From: Sphingosinicella microcystinivorans
GTDB lineage: Bacteria > Pseudomonadota > Alphaproteobacteria > Sphingomonadales > Sphingomonadaceae
Length of the DNA: 64,000 nt
Reading direction: 5' to 3'
Assembly (NCBI RefSeq): GCF_027941835.1
Contig: NZ_CP116005.1
Location: forward strand, 3,301,501-3,365,500
How positions within the stretch are numbered: position 1 is the stretch's first letter; every line of letters begins with the position of its first letter. The notes below the pieces were generated by a model, which was not told where the DNA came from, did no database searches, and was given only the letters and a program-made list of their open reading frames with translations. Position numbers and translations under genes: made by a program. Below, piece by piece: positions 1 to 9,895 of the stretch.

Positions 1-133
1 CGTGCAGGCGGGCGTCGCGGCGCTCGGCGGCAAGGGCGGCGGCGGGCGCCCCGACATGGCGCAGGGCGGCGGACCCGAGGGCGCGAAGGCGGCGGACGCC
101 ATCGCCGCCGTGAAGGGCGCGCTCGCGGCGTAG
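1..133 (+). CDS. alaS: Alanine--tRNA ligase, C-terminal end (partial)
   Basis: Only the last 43 residues are in the window; the gene begins upstream of base 1. The reading frame starts at base 2 and ends with TAG at 131-133. The Gly-rich stretch [16 protein letters not shown] followed by an Ala-rich helix is the usual C-terminal end of alanyl-tRNA synthetase (the DHHA1-type oligomerisation and tRNA-binding domain). The enzyme charges tRNA-Ala in the cytoplasm. The next gene converges on it 22 bases downstream. Confidence 0.85.
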   Translation, partial: VQAGVAALGGKGGGGRPDMAQGGGPEGAKAADAIAAVKGALAA

Positions 134-155
134 AGCCGATAGGACGCACAAGATC

Positions 156-1946
156 CTACTCCGCCACTTCCTCGCCCCGGCGCAGCCGTGACGCGGCCTT
201 CAGCGGCTCGCGCAGCAGGTCCGGCACCATCGCCTTGATCTTGTTGCGCTTGATCTCGCGCATCTCGTGGATCGAGGCGATCACGAGGCCCATCGGGCGG
301 CCGATGTCGACCAGCACCGCCTCGGCGAGCTGGAGCGAGGACTCGAGCGTTTCCGGAACCGCATCGGTCGCGCCCGCCTTGTAGAGCTGGGCGGCGTGCT
401 CGGCATCCCGCGCGCGGGCGATGATGCAGAGGTCGGGGTAGGCGGTGCGCACGGCGCGGGTGGTCGCGATGATCTGCACCGGATCGTCCATCGTGAGCAC
501 GATGGAGCGCGCGCTGGCGAGCCCGAGGTGGTCGAGGAGGCCCGGCTTCGCCACGTCGCCGTAGACGATCTCGTGGCCGCGCTCGCGCCCGTATTCGACC
601 ATGTCGATGTCGGCATCGACGACCACGAACGGCTGCTCGTGACGCGCGAGCATGTCGGCGACCAGCTGGCCGACCCGGCCGTAGCCCGCGATGATCGTGC
701 GGCCCGCGCCTCCCGCGGTGTCGCGAACGATCTCGGGCGGCACGGGCTCGACGCGCCGCGCCGTGTCGCTGCCGATACGCGCGAGCAGCGGCGTCGCGGT
801 GAGGCCGACGGCGGTGACGATCTGCCAGAAGGCGGCGGTGTCGGCGTCGATCACGCGCGCCTGAAGCGCCGCGGCGAGGACGATCAGCGTCGTTTCCGAA
901 GGCGAGGCCATCAGCAGGCCGATATTCGCGGCGAGCCCGCGCGGGGCGCCCCAGAGGCGGAGCAGGCCGCCCGTGACAAGCGCCTTCACCAGCACGACGC
1001 CGACGATGGCGATGGCGAGCAGCATCCAGTGGCGCGCGATGATCTCGAAGTCGATGCTCATGCCGATGGTCATGAGGAAGATGCCGAGCGCGAGGTTCTT
1101 GAACGGCTCGATGGTGACGTCCACCTGCATCCGGTATTCGGTCTCGGCGATGGCGAGGCCCGCGACGAGCGCGCCGACGATGGGCGACAGGCCCGCCGCG
1201 CTGGTGGCGAGGCTCGCCGCCATCACGACGACGAGCGCGACGGCGAGGAACAGCTCGGGGCTCTTGGTGCGCGCCGCCTGCCGCAGCAGGCGGGGCAGCA
1301 GGAACTTGCCGAGGACGAGGATGACGGCGACCACGAACCCGCCGAGCACCACGGTTTTCAGGAGGTTGCCGGGATCGTCGCTGCCGGGAAGCGGGCTGAT
1401 GACGCCGAGCACGAAGATGATCGGCACGATCGCCAGATCCTCGAACAGCAGCATCGAGAAAGCGGGCTTGCCGATCGCGCTCTTCGTGCCCGTCATCGGC
1501 AGCACCAGCGCGGTCGACGACAGTGCGAGCGCGAAGCCGAGCGTCAGCGCCACGGTCATGCCCATCGGCGTGAACTCGTAGAGCAGCAGGCCGATCACCG
1601 TGCCGGAGATGGCAAGCTCGGCGGGGCCGAGCAGGAACACGAGCCGGCGCAGGTCCCACAGCCTTCGGAACGACAGCTCGAGCCCGATCGAGAACAGCAG
1701 CAGGATGATGCCGAACTCGGCGAACGGCTCGATGATGTCGCGGCTGCTGATCGAAACGTAGTTCACCCACGGCGCGATGCCGGTGAACCGCCCGAGCCCG
1801 GACGGCCCGAGCAGCAGCCCCACGATGATGAAGCCGATGACCGGGCTGACGCGCAGCCGGTGGAACGCGGGTATGACGAGGCCGGTCGCGCCGAGGATGA
1901 CGAGCGCGTCGCGAAAGGCTGGCGAAAAGAGCGGATCTGCGGCCAC
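156..1946 (-). CDS. Kef-type monovalent cation:proton antiporter with RCK domain
   Basis: 596 residues. About residues 10-390 form a row of hydrophobic segments typical of the CPA2 antiporter family, with the conserved acidic pair in FED (168-170) that lies in the ion pathway of KefB/KefC-type transporters. Residues about 416-540 are a TrkA-N/RCK Rossmann domain with GYGRVG at 421-426 and the acidic residue ending the second strand (VVVDAD). The family exchanges K+ or Na+ for H+ across the inner membrane and the RCK domain gates it by nucleotide binding. The start chosen is the ATG at 1946. No KefF/KefG ancillary gene is adjacent, so glutathione gating cannot be inferred. Convergent with alaS. 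Confidence 0.85.
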   Translation of the reverse strand: MAADPLFSPAFRDALVILGATGLVIPAFHRLRVSPVIGFIIVGLLLGPSGLGRFTGIAPWVNYVSISSRDIIEPFAEFGIILLLFSIGLELSFRRLWDLRRLVFLLGPAELAISGTVIGLLLYEFTPMGMTVALTLGFALALSSTALVLPMTGTKSAIGKPAFSMLLFEDLAIVPIIFVLGVISPLPGSDDPGNLLKTVVLGGFVVAVILVLGKFLLPRLLRQAARTKSPELFLAVALVVVMAASLATSAAGLSPIVGALVAGLAIAETEYRMQVDVTIEPFKNLALGIFLMTIGMSIDFEIIARHWMLLAIAIVGVVLVKALVTGGLLRLWGAPRGLAANIGLLMASPSETTLIVLAAALQARVIDADTAAFWQIVTAVGLTATPLLARIGSDTARRVEPVPPEIVRDTAGGAGRTIIAGYGRVGQLVADMLARHEQPFVVVDADIDMVEYGRERGHEIVYGDVAKPGLLDHLGLASARSIVLTMDDPVQIIATTRAVRTAYPDLCIIARARDAEHAAQLYKAGATDAVPETLESSLQLAEAVLVDIGRPMGLVIASIHEMREIKRNKIKAMVPDLLREPLKAASRLRRGEEVAE

Positions 1947-2006
1947 GGCGGCACCCTAGCGAGGCGGCCGCCGCGGCGTCATCAGAAAAGCGCGTAAGGC
2001 GTTAAA

Positions 2007-2051
2007 GCATCGTGCGAAAAAGTGGGAACCGGTTTTTCGGAGGACCGATGC
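2007..2051. repeat. Imperfect palindromic repeat downstream of icd
   Basis: GCATCG at 2007-2012 pairs with CGATGC at 2046-2051. Inside these, GCGAAAAA and GGTTTTTCG form an inner stem around GTGGGAACC. It lies between the stop of icd (minus strand) and the start of the antiporter. It looks like one copy of a dispersed alphaproteobacterial intergenic palindrome and could also act as the icd terminator. Confidence 0.55.
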
Positions 2052-2064
2052 GACAACAGGAAAT

Positions 2065-3285
2065 CTAGAATTCCTTGCTCATCGCGGCTTCGAGGTTGAC
2101 GACGATCGCCTCGAAGAACTGCTCGGTCGTCATCCATGCCTGATCGGGACCGATGAGGAGCGCGAGGTCCTTGGTCATCTGGCCCGTCTCGACCGTCTCG
2201 ACGCAGACGCGCTCGAGAAGCTCGCCGAAACGCGTCACCTGCGGCGTGTTGTCGAGCTTGCCGCGGTGCTTGAGGCCGCCCGTCCACGCGAAGATCGAGG
2301 CGATCGGGTTCGTCGAGGTCGCCTTGCCCTGCTGGTGCATCCGGTAGTGGCGGGTAACGGTGCCGTGCGCGGCCTCGGCCTCCACGGTCTTGCCGTCCGG
2401 CGTCATCAGCACCGAGGTCATCAGGCCGAGCGAGCCGAAGCCCTGCGCGACGGTATCCGACTGCACGTCGCCGTCGTAGTTCTTGCAGGCCCAGACGAAC
2501 TTGCCGCTCCACTTCAGCGCCGAGGCGACCATGTCGTCGATCAGGCGGTGCTCGTAGACGATGCCGAGCTTGTCGAACTGCGCCTTGAACTCCGCGTCGA
2601 ACACTTCCTGGAAGATGTCCTTGAAGCGGCCGTCATAGGCCTTGAGGATGGTGTTCTTGGTGGAAAGATACACGGGCCACTGGCGCGCGAGGCCGTAGTT
2701 GAGCGAGGCGCGCGCGAAATCGCGGATCGAATCGTCGAGGTTGTACATGCCCATCGCGACGCCCGCCGTGGGGAAGTCGAACACCTCGTGCTCGATGACG
2801 TCGCCGTTCTCGCCCGTCCACTTGATGGTGAGCTTGCCCGCACCCGGCACGCGGAAGTCGGTGGCCTTGTACTGGTCGCCGAAGGCGTGGCGGCCGATGA
2901 CGATGGGATCGGTCCAGCCCGGCACGAGGCGCGGCACGGACTTGATGACGATCGGCTCGCGGAACACGACGCCGCCCAGGATGTTGCGGATCGTGCCGTT
3001 CGGCGACTTCCACATCTTCTTGAGGCCGAATTCCTCGACGCGCGCCTCATCCGGCGTGATCGTCGCGCACTTCACGCCGACGCCGTATTCCTTGATGGCG
3101 TTCGCGGACTGCACCGTCACCTTGTCGTCGGTGGCGTCGCGGTTCTCGATGCCGAGGTCGTAGTACTTGAGGTCGACGTCGAGGTAGGGAAGGATCAGGC
3201 GCTCGCGGATCCATTGCCAGATGATCCGCGTCATCTCATCGCCGTCGATCTCGACGATGGGGTTCTCCACCTTGATCTTCGCCAT
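2065..3285 (-). CDS. icd: NADP-dependent isocitrate dehydrogenase
   Basis: 406 residues, the normal size of the eukaryotic-like (type II) homodimeric enzyme common in alphaproteobacteria. It oxidises isocitrate to 2-oxoglutarate and CO2 with NADP+ in the TCA cycle. Visible signatures are GDEMTR at 15-20, the substrate-binding KSPNGTIRN at 93-101, the [10 protein letters not shown] region, and the NADP-binding stretch ending in [11 protein letters not shown]. The start ATG at 3285 is preceded by AGAGGT at ribosome-binding distance. Divergent from psd; the 159-base gap must hold promoters for both. Confidence 0.97.
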   Translation of the reverse strand: MAKIKVENPIVEIDGDEMTRIIWQWIRERLILPYLDVDLKYYDLGIENRDATDDKVTVQSANAIKEYGVGVKCATITPDEARVEEFGLKKMWKSPNGTIRNILGGVVFREPIVIKSVPRLVPGWTDPIVIGRHAFGDQYKATDFRVPGAGKLTIKWTGENGDVIEHEVFDFPTAGVAMGMYNLDDSIRDFARASLNYGLARQWPVYLSTKNTILKAYDGRFKDIFQEVFDAEFKAQFDKLGIVYEHRLIDDMVASALKWSGKFVWACKNYDGDVQSDTVAQGFGSLGLMTSVLMTPDGKTVEAEAAHGTVTRHYRMHQQGKATSTNPIASIFAWTGGLKHRGKLDNTPQVTRFGELLERVCVETVETGQMTKDLALLIGPDQAWMTTEQFFEAIVVNLEAAMSKEF

Positions 3286-3444
3286 CTATACCTCTTGGTC
3301 GTGTATGGATTTTTACTCGCGCACGCTCTTGGCGGAAACGACGGCCAAGATCAACAGGCGCGGGGGCGGCAAAGGCGCGCTCTGCCCTCTTTCTCGCAAG
3401 CTGCGCGTTGTCATCGCCCGCACGCAGGGGCTAAAGATACGCGC

Positions 3445-4263
3445 ATGAACGACACAACACCCCCCGAGCCGCCAGTGACGCCGCCCGAGACGCCGCCCGA
3501 AGCGACCACTGTCCCGACGCCCGCGCCGGCTGCGCCCGTGCCTGCCGAAGCGGCGGCGACCTACAAGTTTCCGCCATCGATTCACCCGGACGGCAACAAG
3601 TTCGTGGTTCTTGCGGCGATCCTGACCGGGTTCTTCTGGTTCGTCATCGACTGGGACATCCTCGGCTGGATCTCGGCGGGGCTCACCATCTGGACGTTCG
3701 CCTTCTTCCGCGATCCGGCGCGCGTCACGCCCGAGGGGGCGGGGCTCGTCGTCTCGCCCGCCGACGGGCTCGTGTCGCAGATCATGGAGGTTCCTGCGCC
3801 GCGCGAGATCGCCGGCAGCGAACGCGGCATCGGCGAGGGAACCTTCACGCGCGTCTCGATTTTCATGAGCGTGTTCGATGTCCATGTGAACCGCTCCCCG
3901 ATCGCGGGCACGATCCGCGACATCGTCTATGTGCCCGGCAAGTTCCTGAACGCCGAGCTGGACAAGGCGAGCGAGGACAACGAGCGGCAGTATTTCGTCG
4001 TTGAAGGCGCGGACGGGCGCCGCATCGGCTTCACGCAGATCGCCGGCCTCGTCGCGCGGCGGATCATCAAGTTCGTGAACCCCGGCGAGAGCGTGTCGGC
4101 GGGCCAGCGCGTCGGTCTCATCCGCTTCGGCAGCCGCGTCGACGTATACCTGCCCGCGGGCACCGTTCCCGCCGTCGCGGTCGGCCAGCGCGCCGTCGCC
4201 GGTGAAACCGTGATCGGCCGCCCCGGCGCCTTCGGCGAACGGCTGCGCGGCATTCGGCAGTGA
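3445..4263 (+). CDS. psd: Phosphatidylserine decarboxylase proenzyme
   Basis: 272 residues, matching the shorter (about 210-280 residue) bacterial class rather than the E. coli-length enzyme. It decarboxylates phosphatidylserine to phosphatidylethanolamine at the inner membrane. The self-cleavage site is the Gly-Ser pair at 229-230 in RFGSRVD, which yields the alpha chain with an N-terminal pyruvoyl group. A hydrophobic segment lies at about 52-88. The first 38 residues are rich in Pro, Ala and Thr and are probably a disordered cytoplasmic extension; a start inside the conserved part is less likely because no good ribosome site is seen there. Its TGA overlaps the GTG of pssA. Confidence 0.95.
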   Translation: MNDTTPPEPPVTPPETPPEATTVPTPAPAAPVPAEAAATYKFPPSIHPDGNKFVVLAAILTGFFWFVIDWDILGWISAGLTIWTFAFFRDPARVTPEGAGLVVSPADGLVSQIMEVPAPREIAGSERGIGEGTFTRVSIFMSVFDVHVNRSPIAGTIRDIVYVPGKFLNAELDKASEDNERQYFVVEGADGRRIGFTQIAGLVARRIIKFVNPGESVSAGQRVGLIRFGSRVDVYLPAGTVPAVAVGQRAVAGETVIGRPGAFGERLRGIRQ

Positions 4264-5117
4264 AGGTCGACCACGAGCCGCCGCGCAGGCTGAAACGGGT
4301 CATCCCGATTCGGGTGCTGATCCCGAACGCGATCACCGTCGCCGCGCTCTGCGCCGGGCTCACCTCTGTACGCCTCGCCATCGCCGGAGACTTCGACCGC
4401 GCGATCCTCGCGATCGTCGTGGCGGGCGTCCTCGACGGCATCGACGGCCGTGTCGCGCGGCTGCTGAAGGGTGCGAGCCGCTTCGGCGCCGAACTCGATT
4501 CGCTGTCCGACGTCACCGCCTTCGGCGTCGCGCCCGCGCTCGTCATCTACCTGTGGACGCTGGAGCAGCTTCCCGGCGCGGGCTGGATCGTCGCGCTCGC
4601 CCATGCCGTGTGCTGCGCGCTCCGTCTGGCGCGCTTCAACGCCAACCTCGACGTCACCGACCAGCCGCACAAGCAGCACGGCTTCCTCACGGGCATTCCC
4701 GCGCCGGTGGGGGCGGGGCTGACGCTGAGCCCGATGTTCCTCTACTACTGGCTGGAGCCGACCCGCTTCGCGCACTACTCGGAGGTCGGCACCGCGGCGA
4801 CCGCCGTCGTCGTCGGCACGGTCGCGTTCCTGATGGTCTCGAACCTGCCGACCTACTCGTGGAAATCGGTGCGCATCCGCCCCGAATACCGGATCATGGC
4901 GCTCGTCGGCGTGGCGCTGTTCGCGGGCGCGCTGCTTTCCGCGCCGTACATGACGCTCTCGCTGATCTCGGTAGTCTACGCCGCCACGATCCCGATGGCG
5001 ATCCTCTCGTACCGCAAGGTCAGGCGGCAAGCGGCAGCGGCTGCCATTCCCGATGCCGCAGCGGAGCCGGACACGGACGCGGCAGCGGCTCGACAGCCGT
5101 CACCAGACGCTCGGTAA
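4260..5117 (+). CDS. pssA: CDP-diacylglycerol--serine O-phosphatidyltransferase
   Basis: 285 residues starting with GTG, overlapping the psd stop by 4 bases. It makes phosphatidylserine from CDP-diacylglycerol and serine, the substrate of the Psd enzyme just upstream. The CDP-alcohol phosphatidyltransferase motif is complete: D59 G60, D62 G63, A66 R67, G76, D80 and D84. Several hydrophobic segments follow. The last about 30 residues are Ala/Asp/Glu-rich and overlap, on the opposite strand, the end of the small membrane protein gene. Confidence 0.95.
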   Translation: MKVDHEPPRRLKRVIPIRVLIPNAITVAALCAGLTSVRLAIAGDFDRAILAIVVAGVLDGIDGRVARLLKGASRFGAELDSLSDVTAFGVAPALVIYLWTLEQLPGAGWIVALAHAVCCALRLARFNANLDVTDQPHKQHGFLTGIPAPVGAGLTLSPMFLYYWLEPTRFAHYSEVGTAATAVVVGTVAFLMVSNLPTYSWKSVRIRPEYRIMALVGVALFAGALLSAPYMTLSLISVVYAATIPMAILSYRKVRRQAAAAAIPDAAAEPDTDAAAARQPSPDAR

Positions 5118-5247
5118 TCACGGCCTCGATCTCGCCGCGAAGCGCCCGCGCAATGGCGGCGCGCGCGTCCGCGAACATCCAGGCGACGATGGCAAGGCTC
5201 ACGAAAAACAACAGGCTTGAAAGCGCGGCAGAGAGCATGAAGGCCAT
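5020..5247 (-). CDS. Small single-pass inner-membrane protein, probably SOS-induced
   Basis: 75 residues. Residues about 4-24 are one hydrophobic helix (LSAALSSLLFFVSLAIVAWM), followed by a charged stretch (RAAIARALRGEIEAV) and a Pro/Arg-rich tail. The ATG at 5247 has AAGGGG seven bases upstream on its own strand, which supports it as a real gene despite its size. Two LexA-type boxes lie 16-49 bases upstream of the start codon. No family is recognised. By analogy with SOS-controlled membrane division inhibitors such as Caulobacter SidA, it could delay division after DNA damage, but this is inference. Its 3' end overlaps the end of pssA by 98 bases. Confidence 0.65.
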   Translation of the reverse strand: MAFMLSAALSSLLFFVSLAIVAWMFADARAAIARALRGEIEAVITERLVTAVEPLPRPCPAPLRHREWQPLPLAA

Positions 5248-5262
5248 GTTTGAACCCCTTTT

Positions 5263-5296
5263 GTTCTTCTCATGTTCGCTTGTTCCATATTTGTTC
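5263..5296 (-). promoter_or_regulatory. Tandem LexA-type operators (two GTTC-N7-GTTC boxes)
   Basis: GTTC at 5263-5266 and 5274-5277 are separated by exactly 7 bases. GTTC at 5282-5285 and 5293-5296 are again separated by exactly 7. GTTC-N7-GTTC is the established LexA site of alphaproteobacteria such as Caulobacter and Rhodobacter. Both boxes carry the common TTGTTC extension. They lie immediately upstream of the small membrane protein gene; the acyl-CoA ligase start is 90 bases away on the other side. Confidence 0.75.
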
Positions 5297-5386
5297 CAGC
5301 CTTGTCAAGAGCCCGCGAGGCCCGCACCGGATTGATCGGCAGCGGGGGTGCGGCTAGCCTCCGGGCGCTCTTTGGGAGGAGTCATC

Positions 5387-7023
<1,637 letters not shown>

Positions 7024-7027
<4 letters not shown>

Positions 7028-8088
7028 AACAAGGAAAGCTGCTGCCCGCGCGGGCTGAACAGGTCGGTGCGGAGCGGAACGTCGCGGCGGGTGAGGCCGA
7101 AGCGGCGGCACCCGGCCTGAAAGCGGGCGCGGATCGTTGCGGCATAGGCGCCCTGCGGCCTGAAGCGCATGTGGAAGCTGCCCTCGTTGTCCTTGCCGCC
7201 GCGCATCTCGCGGATATGCGCCATCACGCGCGCGGCGCGGTCCGGCATGTTCGCGTCCAGCCATGCGCGGAAGATCGGCGAGACCTCGTGCGGCAGGCGG
7301 ATGAGGATCATCGAGGCCATGTCCGCGCCCGCCTTCGCAGCAGCTTGGAGGATCGCCTCGATCTCGTGATCGTTGATCGCCGGGATGAGCGGCGCCAGCG
7401 ACACGGAGACGGGCACGCGTGCCTCGGCGAGCGCCTTCACCGCCGCGATGCGCCGGTGCGGGGCCGTCGCGCGGGGCTCCAGCGTCTTCGCGGTCTCGGG
7501 GTCGAGCGTGGTGACGGACACCATCACCGCGGCGAGCCCGCGCGCCGCCATCGGGGCGAGGATGTCGATGTCGCGCACCACGCGCGCGGACTTGGTGGTG
7601 ATCATCACCGGGTGGTTGGTCTCGGACAGGATTTCGAGGATTTTCCGCGTGGTACGGTATTTCCCTTCCACGGGCTGGTAGGGGTCCGTGTTGGTGCCGA
7701 GCGCCATCGGGCGGCATTGGTAGCGCGGCTTTTCCAGTTCTTTCCGAAGGAGTTCAGGGATGTTCCTCTTCACCGTCAGCCTGCGCTCGAAGTCGAGGCC
7801 CGGCGACAGGCCGAGATAGGCGTGCGTCGGCCGAGCGAAGCAATAGACGCAGCCGTGCTCGCAGCCGCGATAGGCGTTGATCGAGCGGTCGAAGGGCAGG
7901 TCGGGCGAGGTGTTGCGCGTGATCGCGGTGCGCGGGTTTTCGTAGCTGATCTCGGTGCGGAGCGGCGGCAGGTCGTCTTCGGCAAGCGAATCCAGCCAGT
8001 CGCCGTCCGCTTCGCGCGCGAGGTCGTCGAAGCGGGTGCTGATGGCGTTGATGGTGGCGCCGCGCGCGGCGTTGACGCGTCTCGACAT
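7024..8088 (-). CDS. PA0069/Rv2578c-type radical SAM protein
   Basis: 354 residues from ATG 8088. The radical SAM cluster motif is C76-x3-C80-x2-C83 (GCEHGCVYCFA), as in the SplB-like (spore photoproduct lyase-related) group often labelled DNA repair photolyase; the substrate of this subgroup is not established. A longer reading from 8157 was rejected because it would run through the LexA box and into the next gene. One GTTC-N7-GTTC box lies 25-39 bases upstream of the start, supporting a DNA-damage role. It converges with the acyl-CoA ligase. Confidence 0.85.
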
Positions 8089-8112
8089 TGACAAATCATG
8101 CGCCGCCGTTAA

Positions 8113-8127
8113 GAACAAATCAAGAAC
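8113..8127 (-). promoter_or_regulatory. LexA-type operator between radical SAM gene and VOC gene
   Basis: On the minus strand the site reads GTTCTTGATTTGTTC: two GTTC half-sites separated by 7 bases, with TTGTTC on the outer side as in the 5263-5296 boxes. It lies in the 55-base gap between two divergent genes and could repress either or both. Confidence 0.7.
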
Positions 8128-8143
8128 AATGAGAGGGACGGTC

Positions 8144-8479
8144 ATGGCGCGCTTCAACTATGTGGAACTGCCGACCCGCGACATCGCGAAAGCCAAGCGC
8201 TTCTACGCGGACGCCTTCGGCTTCCGGATCACCGATTTCGGCCCGGACTACGCCGCGACGGTGACGGGCGACACGGACATCGGCTTCAACGCCACGGGCG
8301 AGCACGTGACCGCGCACGTGCTGCCTGTGATCGAGGTCGAGGACCTGGAGGCGGCGCGGGCGGCCGTGGTCGCCGCAGGTGGCACGATCAGCCTCGACAT
8401 CTTCCCGTTTCCGGGCGGCCGCCGCTTCCACTTCGTGGACCTCGAAGGCCATGAGCTTGCGGCGGTGAAGAGCGACTAG
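8144..8479 (+). CDS. VOC-family (glyoxalase/bleomycin-resistance fold) protein
   Basis: 111 residues, one complete beta-alpha-beta-beta-beta pair typical of the vicinal oxygen chelate fold. It opens with [23 protein letters not shown] and ends with a [12 protein letters not shown] strand whose Glu matches the usual metal-ligand position. The substrate is unknown; members include dioxygenases, isomerases and resistance proteins. GAGAGGGA precedes the ATG. It shares its upstream gap with the radical SAM gene and its LexA box. It ends 4 bases into the moaB end on the other strand. Confidence 0.85.
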   Translation: MARFNYVELPTRDIAKAKRFYADAFGFRITDFGPDYAATVTGDTDIGFNATGEHVTAHVLPVIEVEDLEAARAAVVAAGGTISLDIFPFPGGRRFHFVDLEGHELAAVKSD

Positions 8480-9003
8480 CGCTCCCGTAGCCTCGGCATG
8501 AGGTCGACGAAGTTGCAGGGGCGGTGGCGGTTGTCGAGCTGGGTGGCGAGGATGCCGTCCCAGCCGTCTTTCACGGCGCTGGTGGAGCCCGGAAGGGCAA
8601 AGATGTAGGTGCCGCGCGCGACGCCTGCGGTGGCGCGCGACTGCACGGTGGACGTGCCGATCGACTGGAAGCTGAGCCAGCGGAACAGCTCGCCGAAGCC
8701 GGGGAGTTCCTTCTCGCACACCTCGGCGAGCGCTTCGGGTGTGACGTCGCGGCCCGTGACGCCGGTGCCGCCGGTGGTGATGATGCAGTCGACCGTCGGG
8801 TCGTCGATCCACGCCGCGAGCTGTTCGACAATGGTGCCGACGTCGTCCTTCACGATTGCGCGCGCCGCGAGGATATGCCCCGCGCCCTCCAGACGCTCGA
8901 CGAGCGTACTGCCGGAGCGGTCGTCGGCGAGGCTGCGCGTATCGGAGACGGTGAGCACGGCGATGCGGACAGGGAGGAAGGGCAGGCTTTCGTCAATCGG
9001 CAT
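8476..9003 (-). CDS. moaB: Molybdenum cofactor biosynthesis protein B
   Basis: 175 residues, close to the usual MoaB size. The MoCF-binding (MogA/MoaB) fold is recognised by VLTVSDTRS near the N-terminus and [16 protein letters not shown] in the middle. MoaB/Mog proteins handle adenylylated molybdopterin during Moco synthesis. The ATG at 9003 lies inside the last codons of the uracil-DNA glycosylase gene (11-base overlap), so the two are probably translated from one mRNA. A second Moco gene, mobA, lies far away at 27071. Confidence 0.93.
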   Translation of the reverse strand: MPIDESLPFLPVRIAVLTVSDTRSLADDRSGSTLVERLEGAGHILAARAIVKDDVGTIVEQLAAWIDDPTVDCIITTGGTGVTGRDVTPEALAEVCEKELPGFGELFRWLSFQSIGTSTVQSRATAGVARGTYIFALPGSTSAVKDGWDGILATQLDNRHRPCNFVDLMPRLRER

Positions 9004-9760
9004 CGAGCTTGGCTTTCACGGCGAGGAGATCGGCCCACGCGAGGCGCTTCGCGTCCGGCTGGCGCAGCAGGAACGCGGGGTGCAGCGTCGGCAGGATGGG
9101 GAAATCCGTGCCTTCCACGGAAATCGTGCGCCACTGGCCGCGCAGCCGCATGATACCGGTGACGTCGCCCGTCAGCGCGCGCGCCGCGCAGGCGCCGAGC
9201 GCGACGATCACCTTGGGGCGCACGAGCGCGATGTGGCGGCGCACGAACGGCATGGTCGTCTCCACCTCCGCCGGGGTCGGCGTGCGGTTGCCGGGCGGGC
9301 GCCAGAAGGTGACGTTGGTGATATAGGCGTTCGTCCGGTTGCGGCCGATCGCCGCAAGCATCCGGTCGAGCAGCTTGCCCGCGGGTCCCACGAAGGGAAG
9401 GCCCATGCGGTCCTCCTGCGCGCCGGGCGCCTCGCCGATCAGCATCAGCCTGGCTTCCGGGTTGCCGTCCGCGAACACGGTGCTGACGCCCGAGGTGCGC
9501 AAGGGGCAGCCCTCGAAAACCTCGACCGCGTGGCGAAGCTCGGGGATCGTCGCCGCCGTGACGGTCGAAGGCGGGCCCGCCGTGGCCGTGCGCAGCACCA
9601 GTTCCGGTTCCGGCGCGGATGCGGGGATGGCGCGCACGGCGGCACGCGGCGGCGGGGCGCGCCAGTCGCGCGGCGCGGCCTCGACGAGCGTGTCCACGCC
9701 CGCCTCGACCCACCAGCCGAGCGTGGCAATGAGTTCGTCGCGTTCGTCGCCGTCCAGCAC
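8993..9760 (-). CDS. Uracil-DNA glycosylase, family 4-like
   Basis: 255 residues from a GTG start. After an N-terminal extension of about 70 residues, motif A is GEAPGAQED (109-117) and motif B is HPAFLL (from 227), as in family 4 (UDGa) enzymes that remove uracil from DNA. Only two cysteines are present (C85 and C191), so the four-cysteine 4Fe-4S ligand set described for thermophilic family 4 enzymes is not visible. A LexA-type box lies 5-19 bases upstream of the start. It overlaps moaB downstream. Confidence 0.87.
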   Translation of the reverse strand: MLDGDERDELIATLGWWVEAGVDTLVEAAPRDWRAPPPRAAVRAIPASAPEPELVLRTATAGPPSTVTAATIPELRHAVEVFEGCPLRTSGVSTVFADGNPEARLMLIGEAPGAQEDRMGLPFVGPAGKLLDRMLAAIGRNRTNAYITNVTFWRPPGNRTPTPAEVETTMPFVRRHIALVRPKVIVALGACAARALTGDVTGIMRLRGQWRTISVEGTDFPILPTLHPAFLLRQPDAKRLAWADLLAVKAKLDAD

Positions 9761-9764
9761 GATG

Positions 9765-9779
9765 GTTCCTCAACCGTTC
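9765..9779 (-). promoter_or_regulatory. Possible LexA-type operator upstream of uracil-DNA glycosylase
   Basis: GTTC at 9765-9768 and 9776-9779 are separated by exactly 7 bases. The flanks match the consensus less well than the sites near 5280 and 8120, because the first half-site is preceded by TG rather than TT. The site almost touches the GTG start, so the transcript would have a very short leader. Confidence 0.5.
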
Positions 9780-9895
9780 GATCCGCTCTGGCCAAGGCGG
9801 GCCTTGCAACCTATCAAACCCGCCAAAACCATTATTGTGTCGTCTGCAATAAGGCGCACGGCTAGAGTTGCAAACGGGGGAAAGGGAAGGAACCC

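Noticed and set aside
267-1997. Long open frame of 576 codons on the plus strand opposite the Kef-type antiporter
   Set aside because: It is Arg/Asp/His/Gly-rich with no recognisable domain and is explained by the codon bias of the real gene. The same holds for many long opposite-strand frames, for example opposite icd, bamA and mccA.
9733-9745. GTTC...GTTC inside the glycosylase gene
   Set aside because: Spacing is 5 bases and it lies in coding sequence.
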